From Sheuella amnicola (GTDB lineage: Bacteria > Pseudomonadota > Gammaproteobacteria > Burkholderiales > Burkholderiaceae_B): 64,000 nucleotides of DNA. Within the stretch, counting starts at the first letter, position 1. Each line of letters begins with the position of its first letter. This document shows, piece after piece, positions 35,305 to 44,300 of this stretch. A program made the translations under genes and the position numbers. The stretch lies in NCBI RefSeq assembly GCF_010499255.1, contig NZ_JAAGRN010000007.1, positions 1-64,000 of the forward strand, in the 5' to 3' direction. The notes under the pieces are model-generated. The model worked only from the letters and a program-made list of their open reading frames with translations. It was not told where the DNA came from and searched no databases.

Positions 35305-36861
35305 ATGCCTGTCACCAGGAAAATCGGCCATTCTATTGCCGCGCTATTTATTTCTGCCTCTTTTGCCCAGCTTAGCCTGGCGCAAACGGTCACGCCACAA
35401 GATCTTGCCCAAATTCAGGCAAGCCTGAACGAAATGCGTGCTTTTTATGAAAAGCGGATCGAGTCGCTCGAAAAAAAAGTGGATGTTCTGCAACAACAGA
35501 ACTCTGCCCTAAACCAGCAAGTATCAGCTGCATCGTCCAAATTATCCGGGGAGAAAAACACCATCGTTTCGACCTCCTCGTCCACAGCCCCTGTGTCTGT
35601 GGGGGTAGCAACTGCAGCATCTCCCGCAACCCCTACTGCGCAAGCGGCCTCGAACAATCAGACTCAATCGCAGCCTTCGTTGTCCCGGGGAATCACGCTT
35701 CCCAAAATCGGCCCCCTGACGCCTGAAATATCCCTGATTTTGGACGGAAAGTATTCTGCGCAAAGTCAGAATCCGGATCTGCCGATGCGTGGATTTCTAT
35801 CTTCGGGTGCCGAGAATATTCCGCGCGGGTTTTCTCTCGGAGAGTCTGAGTTGGCATTGGCCGGAACCGTCGATAACTTATTTCGCGCTGAAGCGCGTTT
35901 CGTCTTTTCGCAAGATGGATCCGGTACCGGGATCAGCTTGGAAGAAGCTTTCTTTGAAACACTCGGTTTACCTTCGGGTTTCAAGGTCAAAGGAGGTAAA
36001 TTCTTTTCCGATGTGGGTTATTTGAATAATCGCCATCCGCACGAGTGGGACTTTGTCGATTTACCTCTGGCTTATAAAGCATTTTTCGGCGGCCAACTCA
36101 ATAACACCGGCGGTCAAATCAAGTGGCTTGCTCCGCTTGATGAAATGTACTTCAGAGTGGGTGGCGAGTATGCTCAAGGCTCCGGATTTCCAAGCGGCGA
36201 TAATTACAACAACAATAAACCATTGGTTGGGACTGTCTTCGCCAAAGCGGGAGGAGATCTGGGGATTTCTTCATCCTGGCAGGGGGGGCTATCCTATGTA
36301 CGCGCTTCGACCGGCAATCGACCTCGTGTCTCGACACTTAGCGACACCGATACATTCGACTTCACCGGCACGACCAATGTTTACATCGCCGATTTTGTAT
36401 ACAAATGGGCTCCAAATGGTAATGCTTCAAATCAAAATTTGAAATTGCAGGGAGAGTTTTTCTGGAATGCCCAAAACGGTTCCGGTGTTTTGAATTCTTC
36501 GGCATCGAATCCCGTCTGTGAAACACCTTGCTTCGGAAATATTTACACCAATACACAGAAGGGTTTTTATGTTCAGGCGATTTATCAATTCATGCCACGT
36601 TGGCGTGTGGGATATCGTTATGATCAACTTTACAGTGGCAGCTCCAGTTATGGCTTGGCTTATGGCGCGCTGGCTGGCACTACGCTTGAACCCTGGAATC
36701 CCAACCGCAATACGGTGATGCTTGATTGGGCCAATAGCGAATACTCGATGTTCCGCTTGCAACTGGCGCGTGATACAACATTTGGTCCCGGTTTGACGAA
36801 TAACCAGGTTTATCTGCAATACATCATGAGCCTTGGCGCGCATAGTGCCCATCGCTATTGA
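35305..36861 (+). CDS. Outer-membrane porin-like protein
   Basis: The 518-residue protein has a signal peptide (cleaved after LSLA, about residue 23), then a Gln-rich coiled coil (LAQIQASLNEMRAFYEKRIESL, the feature seen at the start of OprP/OprO-like porins), a Ser/Thr/Ala/Pro linker and a long barrel domain of about 370 residues that ends in QYIMSLGAHSAHRY. Aromatic residues alternate as in beta-barrels. The ATG at 35305, after AAGGAAC, is preferred to the ATG at 35281. In this operon it probably lets a metal ion or chelate cross the outer membrane. The receptor gene starts 15 bp downstream. Confidence 0.78.
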   Translation: MPVTRKIGHSIAALFISASFAQLSLAQTVTPQDLAQIQASLNEMRAFYEKRIESLEKKVDVLQQQNSALNQQVSAASSKLSGEKNTIVSTSSSTAPVSVGVATAASPATPTAQAASNNQTQSQPSLSRGITLPKIGPLTPEISLILDGKYSAQSQNPDLPMRGFLSSGAENIPRGFSLGESELALAGTVDNLFRAEARFVFSQDGSGTGISLEEAFFETLGLPSGFKVKGGKFFSDVGYLNNRHPHEWDFVDLPLAYKAFFGGQLNNTGGQIKWLAPLDEMYFRVGGEYAQGSGFPSGDNYNNNKPLVGTVFAKAGGDLGISSSWQGGLSYVRASTGNRPRVSTLSDTDTFDFTGTTNVYIADFVYKWAPNGNASNQNLKLQGEFFWNAQNGSGVLNSSASNPVCETPCFGNIYTNTQKGFYVQAIYQFMPRWRVGYRYDQLYSGSSSYGLAYGALAGTTLEPWNPNRNTVMLDWANSEYSMFRLQLARDTTFGPGLTNNQVYLQYIMSLGAHSAHRY

Positions 36862-36876
36862 TCAGGAGAGGCTGCC

Positions 36877-37815
36877 ATGCCACGTCGATTTCGTCTGATT
36901 CGTTTTTTCTTTTGTGTTTCTTTGATTGGAGGACTTTTCTGGACCTCCGTCACAAGAGCGGAAATCAATATTTTTGCCACTGTTCCCGAATGGGGCGCTT
37001 TGGCCCAGGAGCTAGGCGGCGATAAAGTCAAGGTTTTTGTTGCGACCGTCGCTGCACAGGATCCACACCATATACAAGCAAGGCCTGCATTGATTTCAAG
37101 GGCACGCAATGCTCAGCTGCTCATTTCGACTGGAGCGGATCTCGAGGTTGGTTGGTTGCCGATTGTGCAAAGAGATTCCGGTAATCCCGCGATTCAACCG
37201 GGTCAGCCCGGAGAATTTGTAGCGTCTAAGTTTGTCACGTTGCGGGATATACCGAAATCGATTGATCGCAGCATGGGGGATGTACATGCTGAAGGGAATC
37301 CACATATCCAGACCGATCCGCGTTTACTTATGCCAGTTGCCAAGGCGCTTTCGGCACGAATGATCGACCTGGATCCTGACAATCGATCTTATTTTGAGTC
37401 GAGACTCAATCAGTTCATCGAATCATGGCAGGCCAATTTGAAACGATGGGATTCCGAGGCTGCGCCTTTGCGGGGAGTCAAGATATGGGCTCAGCATGAT
37501 GGGTTTCCATATATGAACGATTGGCTCGGGTTGGCGCAAGTGGGAACGCTTGAACCAAAGCCCGGTGTGGAGCCTTCAGTCGCTTATCTGACGCAAGTGT
37601 TGGCCAGACAAAAGACCGAGCACGCACGAATGATTGTTGTGGCCGCATATTTAAGTGCCAGCCCTTCAAAATGGCTGAGCGAAAAAACCGGTTTGCCTGT
37701 TGCGACGTTGCCGTTTACCGTTGGCGGTTCTTCCGATGCGAAATCCTTGACTGCGTTGTATGACGACACGGTGAATCGTTTGCTCAAGGCCTTGCAACAA
37801 AGTCCGAAAAATTGA
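36877..37815 (+). CDS. ZnuA-like metal-binding receptor of an ABC system
   Basis: The 312-residue periplasmic solute-binding protein has a signal peptide (about 1-28, cleavage near VTRA-EI). Candidate metal ligands are His64/His65 in DPHHIQ, His143 in GNPHIQTDP and His207 in AQHDG, the pattern of zinc/manganese receptors. It lacks the His-rich flexible loop of ZnuA from enterobacteria. It probably captures a divalent metal, most likely zinc, and passes it to the permease encoded 7 bp downstream. The gene lies between a porin gene and the permease. Family membership is confident, metal identity is not. Confidence 0.85.
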   Translation: MPRRFRLIRFFFCVSLIGGLFWTSVTRAEINIFATVPEWGALAQELGGDKVKVFVATVAAQDPHHIQARPALISRARNAQLLISTGADLEVGWLPIVQRDSGNPAIQPGQPGEFVASKFVTLRDIPKSIDRSMGDVHAEGNPHIQTDPRLLMPVAKALSARMIDLDPDNRSYFESRLNQFIESWQANLKRWDSEAAPLRGVKIWAQHDGFPYMNDWLGLAQVGTLEPKPGVEPSVAYLTQVLARQKTEHARMIVVAAYLSASPSKWLSEKTGLPVATLPFTVGGSSDAKSLTALYDDTVNRLLKALQQSPKN

Positions 37816-37822
37816 AATCATC

Positions 37823-38584
37823 ATGACCTTCTCAATCGGAGATGTTCCCCTTGATATCCTGGTTCCGGCGCTTTGTGCAGGACTTCTGGTGATTGCCACC
37901 CATGTTCCGCTTGGTGTGCAAGTGCTAAATAGAGGAATCATTTTTATTGACTTGGCAATTGCACAAGTGGCCGGCCTGGGGGCATATCTTGTCACTATGC
38001 TTTGGGGGCAGGATGTGTCTACTTTCTGGATGCAGTTCGGAGCCGTGCTACTGGCGTTGGTTGCTTCATGGTTATTGGTGGCAACCGAGCGGCTGAGTCA
38101 GCGTTATCAGGAGCCTTTGATTGGTATTGTGTTTGTCCTGTCGGCCACCGCGGTGATTCTGCTTTTAGCTAAAGATCCGCATGGTGGTCAGCACTTGTCG
38201 GATCTCCTGGCCGGACAAATTCTCTGGATCAGTCAAGACCAGATCCTCTATTCGGCTGTGGCAACTGCGTTCATTCTCGTCGCAATTGGATTGTTGCGTC
38301 ACCGGCGAAATGCTTTCTACAGCGTGTTCGCAATCGCCATCACAGTTTCAGTCCAGTTGGTAGGCGTGTATCTCGTGTTTGCCACATTGATTATTCCGGC
38401 ATTGTCGACGGTATTGCTTCGAAATTCTCGGGTGCGATTAGGGGCGGGTTATTTGATGGCCGGATTGAGTTATGCCATCGGTCTGCTTGGGTCGGCATAC
38501 TTCGATTTGCCAACCGGTCCATTGATTGTCTGGTCATTGGCGTTGACCGGATTAATATCAGCCCTCGTACTTCGAATGCGCTGA
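37823..38584 (+). CDS. ABC-3-family metal permease, no cognate ATPase nearby
   Basis: The 253-residue protein is strongly hydrophobic, with about seven to eight membrane segments, and has the ABC-3 features HVPLGVQVLNRGIIFIDLAI and YSVFAIAITVSVQLVGVYLVFATLIIPAL. It should be the inner-membrane channel of the receptor encoded 7 bp upstream. An ATP-binding gene normally sits in the same operon; none lies between 34859 and 39052. The permease may share an ATPase from elsewhere or act differently. Its 3' end overlaps the convergent MgtC-like gene by 27 bp. Confidence 0.82.
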   Translation: MTFSIGDVPLDILVPALCAGLLVIATHVPLGVQVLNRGIIFIDLAIAQVAGLGAYLVTMLWGQDVSTFWMQFGAVLLALVASWLLVATERLSQRYQEPLIGIVFVLSATAVILLLAKDPHGGQHLSDLLAGQILWISQDQILYSAVATAFILVAIGLLRHRRNAFYSVFAIAITVSVQLVGVYLVFATLIIPALSTVLLRNSRVRLGAGYLMAGLSYAIGLLGSAYFDLPTGPLIVWSLALTGLISALVLRMR

Positions 38585-39052
38585 ATTCTCGGTGTCGTGT
38601 TCACCATTTGTAGGACGATTTTTGACGAAACGGCTCAATATGGTCTCCAGCGGACCTCCAATCAGTAACGTCAACATCATCATTGCCAATGCTGTGATGG
38701 CAAGTGAGAATGCGCCGGCACCAAAAGCGGCGCCAAGTAATGCGCAAGTCCAGATACTGGCTGCCGTTGTTAGTCCATGAACACGTTTGGAAGAGTTTTC
38801 ACGAATGATCACACCTGCTCCGAGAAAACCGATCCCTGTCACGATACCTTGCAGGACACGGCTTTGAGCTTGCGCGTCCGTGTAGGAGTGCTGGCTGATT
38901 AGCAGCATTGCGACAGAGGCGCCGAGCGCAACCATTGAGTGGGTTCTTATTCCAGCCGATTTATGGTGCATCCAGCGATTTAATCCGATGATGATGCCTG
39001 CCAGTAGGGCTAACCCGAGTCGGGAAATAATGTCTAACGGAATTTCAATCAT
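38558..39052 (-). CDS. MgtC/SapB-family membrane protein
   Basis: The 164-residue protein has four membrane helices and the family motifs LGLALLAGIIIGLNRWMHHKSAGIRTHSMVALGAS and GIVTGIGFLGAGVIIRE. The C-terminal soluble domain of MgtC is absent, so it belongs to the short SapB-like branch. MgtC-type proteins are tied to growth at low magnesium and to acid tolerance, but the short form has no settled role. It is convergent with the metal permease gene and may be linked to divalent-cation stress. Confidence 0.85.
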   Translation of the reverse strand: MIEIPLDIISRLGLALLAGIIIGLNRWMHHKSAGIRTHSMVALGASVAMLLISQHSYTDAQAQSRVLQGIVTGIGFLGAGVIIRENSSKRVHGLTTAASIWTCALLGAAFGAGAFSLAITALAMMMLTLLIGGPLETILSRFVKNRPTNGEHDTENSAHSKYEG

Positions 39053-39204
39053 GATCGTTCACCAAAATTTCCTTGTAACGATTTTAGACGTTTTAGTTAT
39101 ATAGACAAGCTTCAGAGCTATATAAGCCCTTTCGCTTAGAATTGGACGAAATATGCGCGAGTGAGGCGAAAGCCCGTTTCATTTCTACATTCATGGAGTT
39201 TACT

Positions 39205-39759
39205 GTGAGCAACAATTCATCAACCCCCGGTACAGTCAAAGCCTATCTGCGCCCGATTGATCGCGAAGGCCTGCTTGGCTTCGCCGAGAAGGGGCGAGCC
39301 GATCCGACACGTCGCGGAACCAACAAAGTTCATACAGTGACCGAAGGCCAATATCGTACGCTGAGTTATGTTGGCAACCATGCACCGGTAGTTGTGGATG
39401 AGCCACCTCATTTGTTCGGCCAGGATACTGCACCGGCTCCCGGTGAAATCGTGTTGTCGGCACTCGGTGGTTGTCTTGCTGTCGGGATCACCGCGGTCGC
39501 CACCTGGAAGCAAGTCAAACTGAGCAAGCTTGAGTTATTTTTGGAAGGTGATATTGGTAATCCTGCTGCCTGGGGCGCAGGAGGTGCCGAAATGTTGCCT
39601 GCTCAAATGGGCTTTCAGGCAATTCGCGTCAAAGTGCTGGTCGAGGGCGACGCTACGCGCGAGCAACTCGACGAAATTGTTCGTCACGCGAACATGTATT
39701 CCCCGGTTGCTAACACTATGCGCAATCCCGTTCCTTTCGAAATCGGTCTTGTTGATTAA
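39205..39759 (+). CDS. OsmC-family protein lacking the second active-site Cys
   Basis: The 184-residue protein has an OsmC fold: GEIVLSALGGCLAVGIT with the first Cys, and a C-terminal HANMYSPVANTMRNPV in place of the usual hC.SPVxNT, so the second Cys is Tyr or Met. OsmC proteins reduce organic hydroperoxides using two Cys; this one probably does not work that way. The GTG at 39205 follows GGAG by 8 bp; an ATG at 39193 is possible. Its stop shares one base with the start of the acyl-CoA dehydrogenase-like gene (TAATG), so they are translationally coupled. Confidence 0.82.
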   Translation: MSNNSSTPGTVKAYLRPIDREGLLGFAEKGRADPTRRGTNKVHTVTEGQYRTLSYVGNHAPVVVDEPPHLFGQDTAPAPGEIVLSALGGCLAVGITAVATWKQVKLSKLELFLEGDIGNPAAWGAGGAEMLPAQMGFQAIRVKVLVEGDATREQLDEIVRHANMYSPVANTMRNPVPFEIGLVD

Positions 39760-40853
39760 TGACGTCTATGCTGGCGCAAGTCACTGAAGTTTCCGACAAC
39801 GTTCTAGCCAAGGCAGCGTGTCGCATCGATCACGAGGGATATTATCCCCTCGATATCCTGACAAAATTTGCGCAGGCTGGTGCTTTCGGTGCCCACCTCG
39901 ATCGCAATGGCGCACGATTCGATATCGCTATCGATGCGATGCGTGCCATTAGCCGAAATTGCGGCTCCACTGGTTTTTTGACCTGGTGTCACGATGTCTG
40001 TGGCCTTTATATGGAGCAATCCGGCAATCCCGCCCTGATGGGAGAGGCGCTGGATAAGCATATTCGGGGCGATACTTTTGGCGGAACGGCCCTGTCGAAT
40101 CCGATGAAAACTTTCGCCGGCATAGAAAAAATGCTCCTTCGTGCAAAGAAGGTGCCAGGCGGATATCTGGTCAGTGGTGCGCTGCCCTGGGTCAGTCACA
40201 TTGCACCGGGACAATATTGTGGCGCAATCGCGAGTGTTTATCGGGACGACGAGACTGCTTCGCACGAGATTATGTTTCTGCTGCGTTGCACGCCTGAAGT
40301 TGTGTTGCGACAGTGCCCGGAATTCTCGGGTATGGAAGGTACAAGCACTTGGGGCGTGAGGCTCGAAAATTATTTCGTGGGCGAGGATTCGCTGATTGCC
40401 GACCCCGCAAAGCCCTTCATCGCGAGGATTCGCGCAGCATTTATCCTGTTGCAAACAGGGATTGCCGCAGGCGTAGCGCAAGGCAGTATCGATTCCATGC
40501 GTGAAGTAGAACCATTATTGGGGCATGTGAATCAATATCTCGATAATCGGCCTGATCAACTTCAGTTCGAGTTTGAAGAGTTGACCAAGCGCATCATGAA
40601 GCTTGCTCAAAACCCCTACGATGGCAGTACGGATTATTTGCTTGATGTGCTTGATGTGCGCGCGCATGGTGCCGAGTTTGTTTTGCGTGCAACTCAATCA
40701 TCTTTAATGCATCAAGGCGCCAGGGGTTATTTGATGAGTTCGGCTCCGCAAAGGCGCATTAGAGAGGCGCATTTTGTGGCCATTGTGACACCTGCAATCA
40801 AACATCTTCGATCGGAAATGGCCCGTCTTTCGCGGCAGGAAATGCCTGCATGA
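39759..40853 (+). CDS. Acyl-CoA dehydrogenase-family flavoprotein
   Basis: This 364-residue protein matches the acyl-CoA dehydrogenase superfamily (helical N-terminal domain with [17 protein letters not shown], mid beta domain [16 protein letters not shown], helical C-terminal domain). No clear catalytic Glu in the classic place is evident to me, and the length is short. This group includes flavin monooxygenases such as SfnB/DszC. In this operon it follows an OsmC-like gene and precedes a rubredoxin-reductase fusion with a 4-bp overlap, so the rubredoxin could supply or accept its electrons. The substrate is unknown. Confidence 0.78.
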   Translation: MTSMLAQVTEVSDNVLAKAACRIDHEGYYPLDILTKFAQAGAFGAHLDRNGARFDIAIDAMRAISRNCGSTGFLTWCHDVCGLYMEQSGNPALMGEALDKHIRGDTFGGTALSNPMKTFAGIEKMLLRAKKVPGGYLVSGALPWVSHIAPGQYCGAIASVYRDDETASHEIMFLLRCTPEVVLRQCPEFSGMEGTSTWGVRLENYFVGEDSLIADPAKPFIARIRAAFILLQTGIAAGVAQGSIDSMREVEPLLGHVNQYLDNRPDQLQFEFEELTKRIMKLAQNPYDGSTDYLLDVLDVRAHGAEFVLRATQSSLMHQGARGYLMSSAPQRRIREAHFVAIVTPAIKHLRSEMARLSRQEMPA

Positions 40854-42223
40854 CAAGCAAGCAATGGAAACAGTTTATTTGTCGTGCGTGTGGGTTGATA
40901 TACGACGAACAGGTCGGCGATCCCGATAGTGGGATTGCACCCGGTACGCGCTTCGAAGACATCCCGCAGGATTGGGTTTGTCCATTGTGTGGCGTGGTGA
41001 AATCCGATTTCGAACCCTATGAAATCCAGCCTGATGACCCTCGACGAAAATCATTGCCTTCAGTCGGGTATTGTGCAAAAGGTCGAGAGGTCGTGATCGT
41101 AGGTGCCGGACATGCGGGTTGGACCGCCGCTCAAGCATTGAGAAGCCTTGATCCTGACATCGGAATCACGATGGTGACGGCATGTAGCGGGGATCGTTAT
41201 CTGAAACCGGAACTGTCGATTGCGATGAGTCGTGGCGCCACACGTGAAACTCTTGTGCGCGAATCTGCAATCGAAGCATCGCGAAAACTGGATATTCGAT
41301 TAGTGCCAGACACTTTCGTTGTCGGTATTTCACCCGAGTTGCGTCAGGTGCGCACAACGCGAGGCACTCTTTCCTACTCCAGCCTGATCCTTGCTCAGGG
41401 CGCGCGACCTGCTTTGCCGGCGACACTACCTGCCAGTCAGTGCTGGCGTGTGAATGATCTGGAAGGATGGTCCGGTCTACAAAAGAAAATCCATGGTGAT
41501 TCCAGAAGAATCATCATCATAGGTGCCGGACTCGTTGGTTGCGAACTAGCCGATGATTTCGCTCGCGCAGGTCATCAGGTGGTATTGATGGATGTGCAGG
41601 CGTTGCCTTTGGCTTCTTTACTACCAGAGATTGCGTCCAAGAGACTTTTGCAAAATTTTGAACAGGCCGGAATTCAGTTTTGCGGTGGTGAGAGCGTTTC
41701 GGGCGTGATGCAATCACCTGATGGTCAAAGGGTGGTCACCACTCAGTCCGGTCGAACGTTGGCTGCGGATGAAGTGGTTGCAGCAACCGGATTAATCACG
41801 GATGAAAGACTGGCCCGCGGCGCAGGTTTGCAATTTAATCGCGGTATCGTGGTTGACCCCTCGACATTGCGCACGAGTGCTCGGGATGTATATGCGTTAG
41901 GGGATTGCGTGAGCTTTGAAGGCATCCCTTGTCGTTTTATCGAGCCCATCGCCAAACAGGCCGATTCGATAGCGCACGCTGTCCTGAATCGAGCGCATCC
42001 CGGTTATAGTCATCAGCCTCCCGTGATTCGGGTCAAAACAAAATCCTTACCGATTCTTTTGCATGGTGCCCCTCGGCCTAATGGTTGCTGGTCCGTGCTG
42101 GAAGATTCGCCGGATGTTTTGGTGATGCATCAAACCGAAAATGGCCAAGTCATTTCTATGCTGGAGATTGGCCCGTTGGCGGGTCGCAGGCGTAAATCTT
42201 CGAAGATTGCTTCAGTTTCTTGA
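40850..42223 (+). CDS. Rubredoxin fused to NAD(P)H:rubredoxin reductase
   Basis: This 457-residue protein joins two redox partners. Residues 1-55 are a rubredoxin with both knuckles [12 protein letters not shown] and [11 protein letters not shown], including the [19 protein letters not shown] loop. From about 78 comes an FAD/NAD(P) reductase with [13 protein letters not shown], the NAD(P) motif [17 protein letters not shown] near 223 and the FAD-binding ALGDC near 349. It would pass electrons from NAD(P)H to the Fe(SCys)4 site and then to an unknown acceptor. Rubredoxins usually feed alkane hydroxylases or dioxygen-reducing proteins; none is adjacent, so the neighbouring flavoprotein is the obvious candidate. 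Confidence 0.9.
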   Translation: MTSKQWKQFICRACGLIYDEQVGDPDSGIAPGTRFEDIPQDWVCPLCGVVKSDFEPYEIQPDDPRRKSLPSVGYCAKGREVVIVGAGHAGWTAAQALRSLDPDIGITMVTACSGDRYLKPELSIAMSRGATRETLVRESAIEASRKLDIRLVPDTFVVGISPELRQVRTTRGTLSYSSLILAQGARPALPATLPASQCWRVNDLEGWSGLQKKIHGDSRRIIIIGAGLVGCELADDFARAGHQVVLMDVQALPLASLLPEIASKRLLQNFEQAGIQFCGGESVSGVMQSPDGQRVVTTQSGRTLAADEVVAATGLITDERLARGAGLQFNRGIVVDPSTLRTSARDVYALGDCVSFEGIPCRFIEPIAKQADSIAHAVLNRAHPGYSHQPPVIRVKTKSLPILLHGAPRPNGCWSVLEDSPDVLVMHQTENGQVISMLEIGPLAGRRRKSSKIASVS

Positions 42224-42274
42224 CTCAGGTCGGGAAGGTTGGCAAGATGATCCTCATTCAAACGAGGAGACAGC

Positions 42275-42649
42275 ATGAAATTCAGTGTTCAGCATGCAGC
42301 GGATTCGAGCTTCAAGCATGATGGCTTGCGCAAGTATTTCGACTATCGTGATTTAGGTATTCTCGAAGCAACGGATGGCAAGGCGGTCATGCATGTTATC
42401 CGTGCCCATGAGGGAACCAACGCAACCGGCGAATGGCACAAGCACAACATACAGTTGCAACTGGTTTATGTTCTGAAAGGGTGGGCGATATTCGAATACG
42501 AGGGACATGGCCAGCATAAATTGGTTGCCGGTACCTGTGTGCATCAACCCCCAGGTATTCGTCATCGTGAAATCGCGCACTCCGAAGATCTCGAATTGAT
42601 TGAAATCGTGCTGCCCGGTCATTTCGAAACAATTTCGCTGCCGGACTAA
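42275..42649 (+). CDS. Single-domain cupin protein
   Basis: This 124-residue protein has a cupin fold with WHKHNIQLQLVYVLKGWAIFEYE and the second metal motif GTCVHQPPGIRHREIAH. Candidate ligands are His and Glu residues in these two stretches. Cupins of this size bind a metal and act as small oxygenases, isomerases or ligand sensors; the role cannot be said. GAGGAG lies 7 bp before the ATG. The next gene starts 4 bp after its stop, so they form one unit, probably with the redox genes upstream. Confidence 0.8.
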   Translation: MKFSVQHAADSSFKHDGLRKYFDYRDLGILEATDGKAVMHVIRAHEGTNATGEWHKHNIQLQLVYVLKGWAIFEYEGHGQHKLVAGTCVHQPPGIRHREIAHSEDLELIEIVLPGHFETISLPD

Positions 42650-42653
42650 AGCC

Positions 42654-43718
42654 ATGAAAATAGTTGTGATTGCCGGGGATGGCATCGGTCCCGAGACCAT
42701 GTCCGTCGCAACAGATGTCCTTGGTGTCCTCTCGGATTGTTTCGGATTGAATTTGGTTCTGCAGCCGGAATTAGGCGGACACGATAGCCTGAAAAAATAC
42801 GGAACGACTATTCGAAATGGCTTGCTCGATGACGTTAAGCAAGCTGATGGATTGATATTGGGTCCGATGTCCACATACGATTTCAAGGACGAGTCTAAAG
42901 GAGAAATCAATCCTTCCAAGTTTTTTCGTAAAGAGCTGGATTTGTTCGCCAACATCCGACCGGCAAAAACTTATGTTGGCAGCGGCAACGTATACAAACC
43001 ACTCGACTTGGTGGTCGTGCGCGAAAACACCGAAGGATTCTATGCCGACAGAAACATGGAATCTGGTGGCAGCGAAATGTTGGTGACACACGATGTTGTC
43101 GTTTCGCTTCGCAGGATTACGCGCGAATGTTGCGAGCGGATCGCTCGTGCCGCATTCGATCTGGCGATGACGCGCAGAAAACATGTAACGATTGTGCACA
43201 AGGCTAATGTTTTGCGAATCGGAGATGGCATGTTCATAGATTCATGCCATCATGTCGCGAAGGCTTATCCCGAGGTGCGTGTAGATGATGTGATCGTGGA
43301 CGCGATGATGGCCCACGTAGTGCGAACGCCCGAGCGGTACGATGTATTGGTTACTACAAATATGTTCGGTGATATTTTGTCCGACCTCACCGCTGAGCTT
43401 GCCGGCAGTCTGGGTATGGCGGGCTCTATCAATGCCGGAGCGCGTTATGCCATGGCGCAAGCTGCGCATGGTTCTGCGCCTGATATTGCCGGAAAAAATA
43501 TTGCGAATCCATTTTCTCAAGTGATTTCTGCAGCGATGTTGCTAGCCTGGTATGGTCAGCAACAAAAGCGTTCCGAATTCATTCGCGCAAGCGAGGCTCT
43601 GCATGTCGCAATTGCAAAGACAATTGCCGCGGGTGAGGGTACTGCTGATGTCGGTGGAAGTCATGGCACGAGACAAGCCGGTGATGCCTTGGTTAAACAC
43701 CTGAAACAGTCACTTTAA
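42654..43718 (+). CDS. Isopropylmalate/tartrate dehydrogenase-family enzyme
   Basis: The 354-residue decarboxylating dehydrogenase has AGDGIGPET, the substrate loop VRENTEGFYADRN, Lys in VHKANVLR and the metal site MFGDILSDLTAELAGSLG. Typical substrates are beta-hydroxyacids such as isopropylmalate, isocitrate or tartrate. The closest relatives by eye are tartrate or 3-isopropylmalate dehydrogenase-like proteins. It is the second member of the family in the window, alongside the one at 16373-17458, with clearly different N-terminal and substrate-loop sequence. The ATG at 42654 is preferred to an internal frame of the cupin gene at 42600. Confidence 0.83.
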   Translation: MKIVVIAGDGIGPETMSVATDVLGVLSDCFGLNLVLQPELGGHDSLKKYGTTIRNGLLDDVKQADGLILGPMSTYDFKDESKGEINPSKFFRKELDLFANIRPAKTYVGSGNVYKPLDLVVVRENTEGFYADRNMESGGSEMLVTHDVVVSLRRITRECCERIARAAFDLAMTRRKHVTIVHKANVLRIGDGMFIDSCHHVAKAYPEVRVDDVIVDAMMAHVVRTPERYDVLVTTNMFGDILSDLTAELAGSLGMAGSINAGARYAMAQAAHGSAPDIAGKNIANPFSQVISAAMLLAWYGQQQKRSEFIRASEALHVAIAKTIAAGEGTADVGGSHGTRQAGDALVKHLKQSL

Positions 43719-43763
43719 ACAGCCTCGTATTGAACAGTCTTGATCTAAACAGCGGAGTGATTG

Positions 43764-44147
43764 TTAAGGTTCGCTCAGTGCGAACATTGCGATTGCCCTC
43801 TGTATGTCCGGTTGTTCGCCGATGGCTGTTGTTGTGTAGATGTTTATCCCTGGGTGTTCTTCCTGAGCCTGATTAATTAGCCTGGGAAGATCTTGACGCA
43901 CATGGCTGCCGACCGCCAGAAAGACTGGTATGACCCGTATTGATTCAACATGTTTCGATGCCATATCGGCGATGGCCCCTGCCAGATCCGGTTCCATGCA
44001 CTCTAAAAACGCAAGCGCGACGGGTCCCTGGTGATGAGCCTGTGTTTGTCGAAGAATTGCCTCGAATGGCAAACGCCACTGTGGATCGCGGGATCCATGC
44101 GCAAACAGGATAAGGCCGGTTTTTTCATTTAAATCCATGCGGACCAT
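43764..44147 (-). CDS. Short CbiX-like metal chelatase
   Basis: The 127-residue protein has the CbiX small-type signature: ILFAHGSRDPQWRLPF at the N-terminus and VIPVFLAVGSHVRQDLPRLI in the middle. Short CbiX proteins insert cobalt or iron into sirohydrochlorin (siroheme and cobalamin routes) as dimers. The His in AHGSRDP is the expected metal-site residue. No siroheme or cobalamin gene is nearby, so the pathway is unplaced. An ATG at 44138 is an equally good start. It stands alone on the minus strand, divergent from pagP. Confidence 0.8.
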   Translation of the reverse strand: MVRMDLNEKTGLILFAHGSRDPQWRLPFEAILRQTQAHHQGPVALAFLECMEPDLAGAIADMASKHVESIRVIPVFLAVGSHVRQDLPRLINQAQEEHPGINIYTTTAIGEQPDIQRAIAMFALSEP

Positions 44148-44300
44148 TTTACCAAGTAATACTTTAATTTATCGAGTGTACGAGTGTGGTTAGGGGTTGT
44201 ACGCCTAAAAGGCTAAAATTATGTTTATCCGTGTTTATTTTTACAACTATTTTGATATAGATGGCGCCTGCTGTCGTTTTGAGATTGGGCTACTGAAGTC

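Noticed and set aside
39804-40481. 225-codon minus-strand frame inside the acyl-CoA dehydrogenase-like gene
   Set aside because: It is a shadow of a coding gene with coherent family motifs on the plus strand.
42353-42955. 200-codon minus-strand frame across cupin and dehydrogenase genes
   Set aside because: It spans two genuine plus-strand genes and has no recognisable domain.
44195-44223. Promoter of pagP (TTGTAC and TATGTT, 17 bp apart)
   Set aside because: The match to consensus is weak (3 of 6 and 4 of 6), and other pairs fit as well in this AT-rich spacer.
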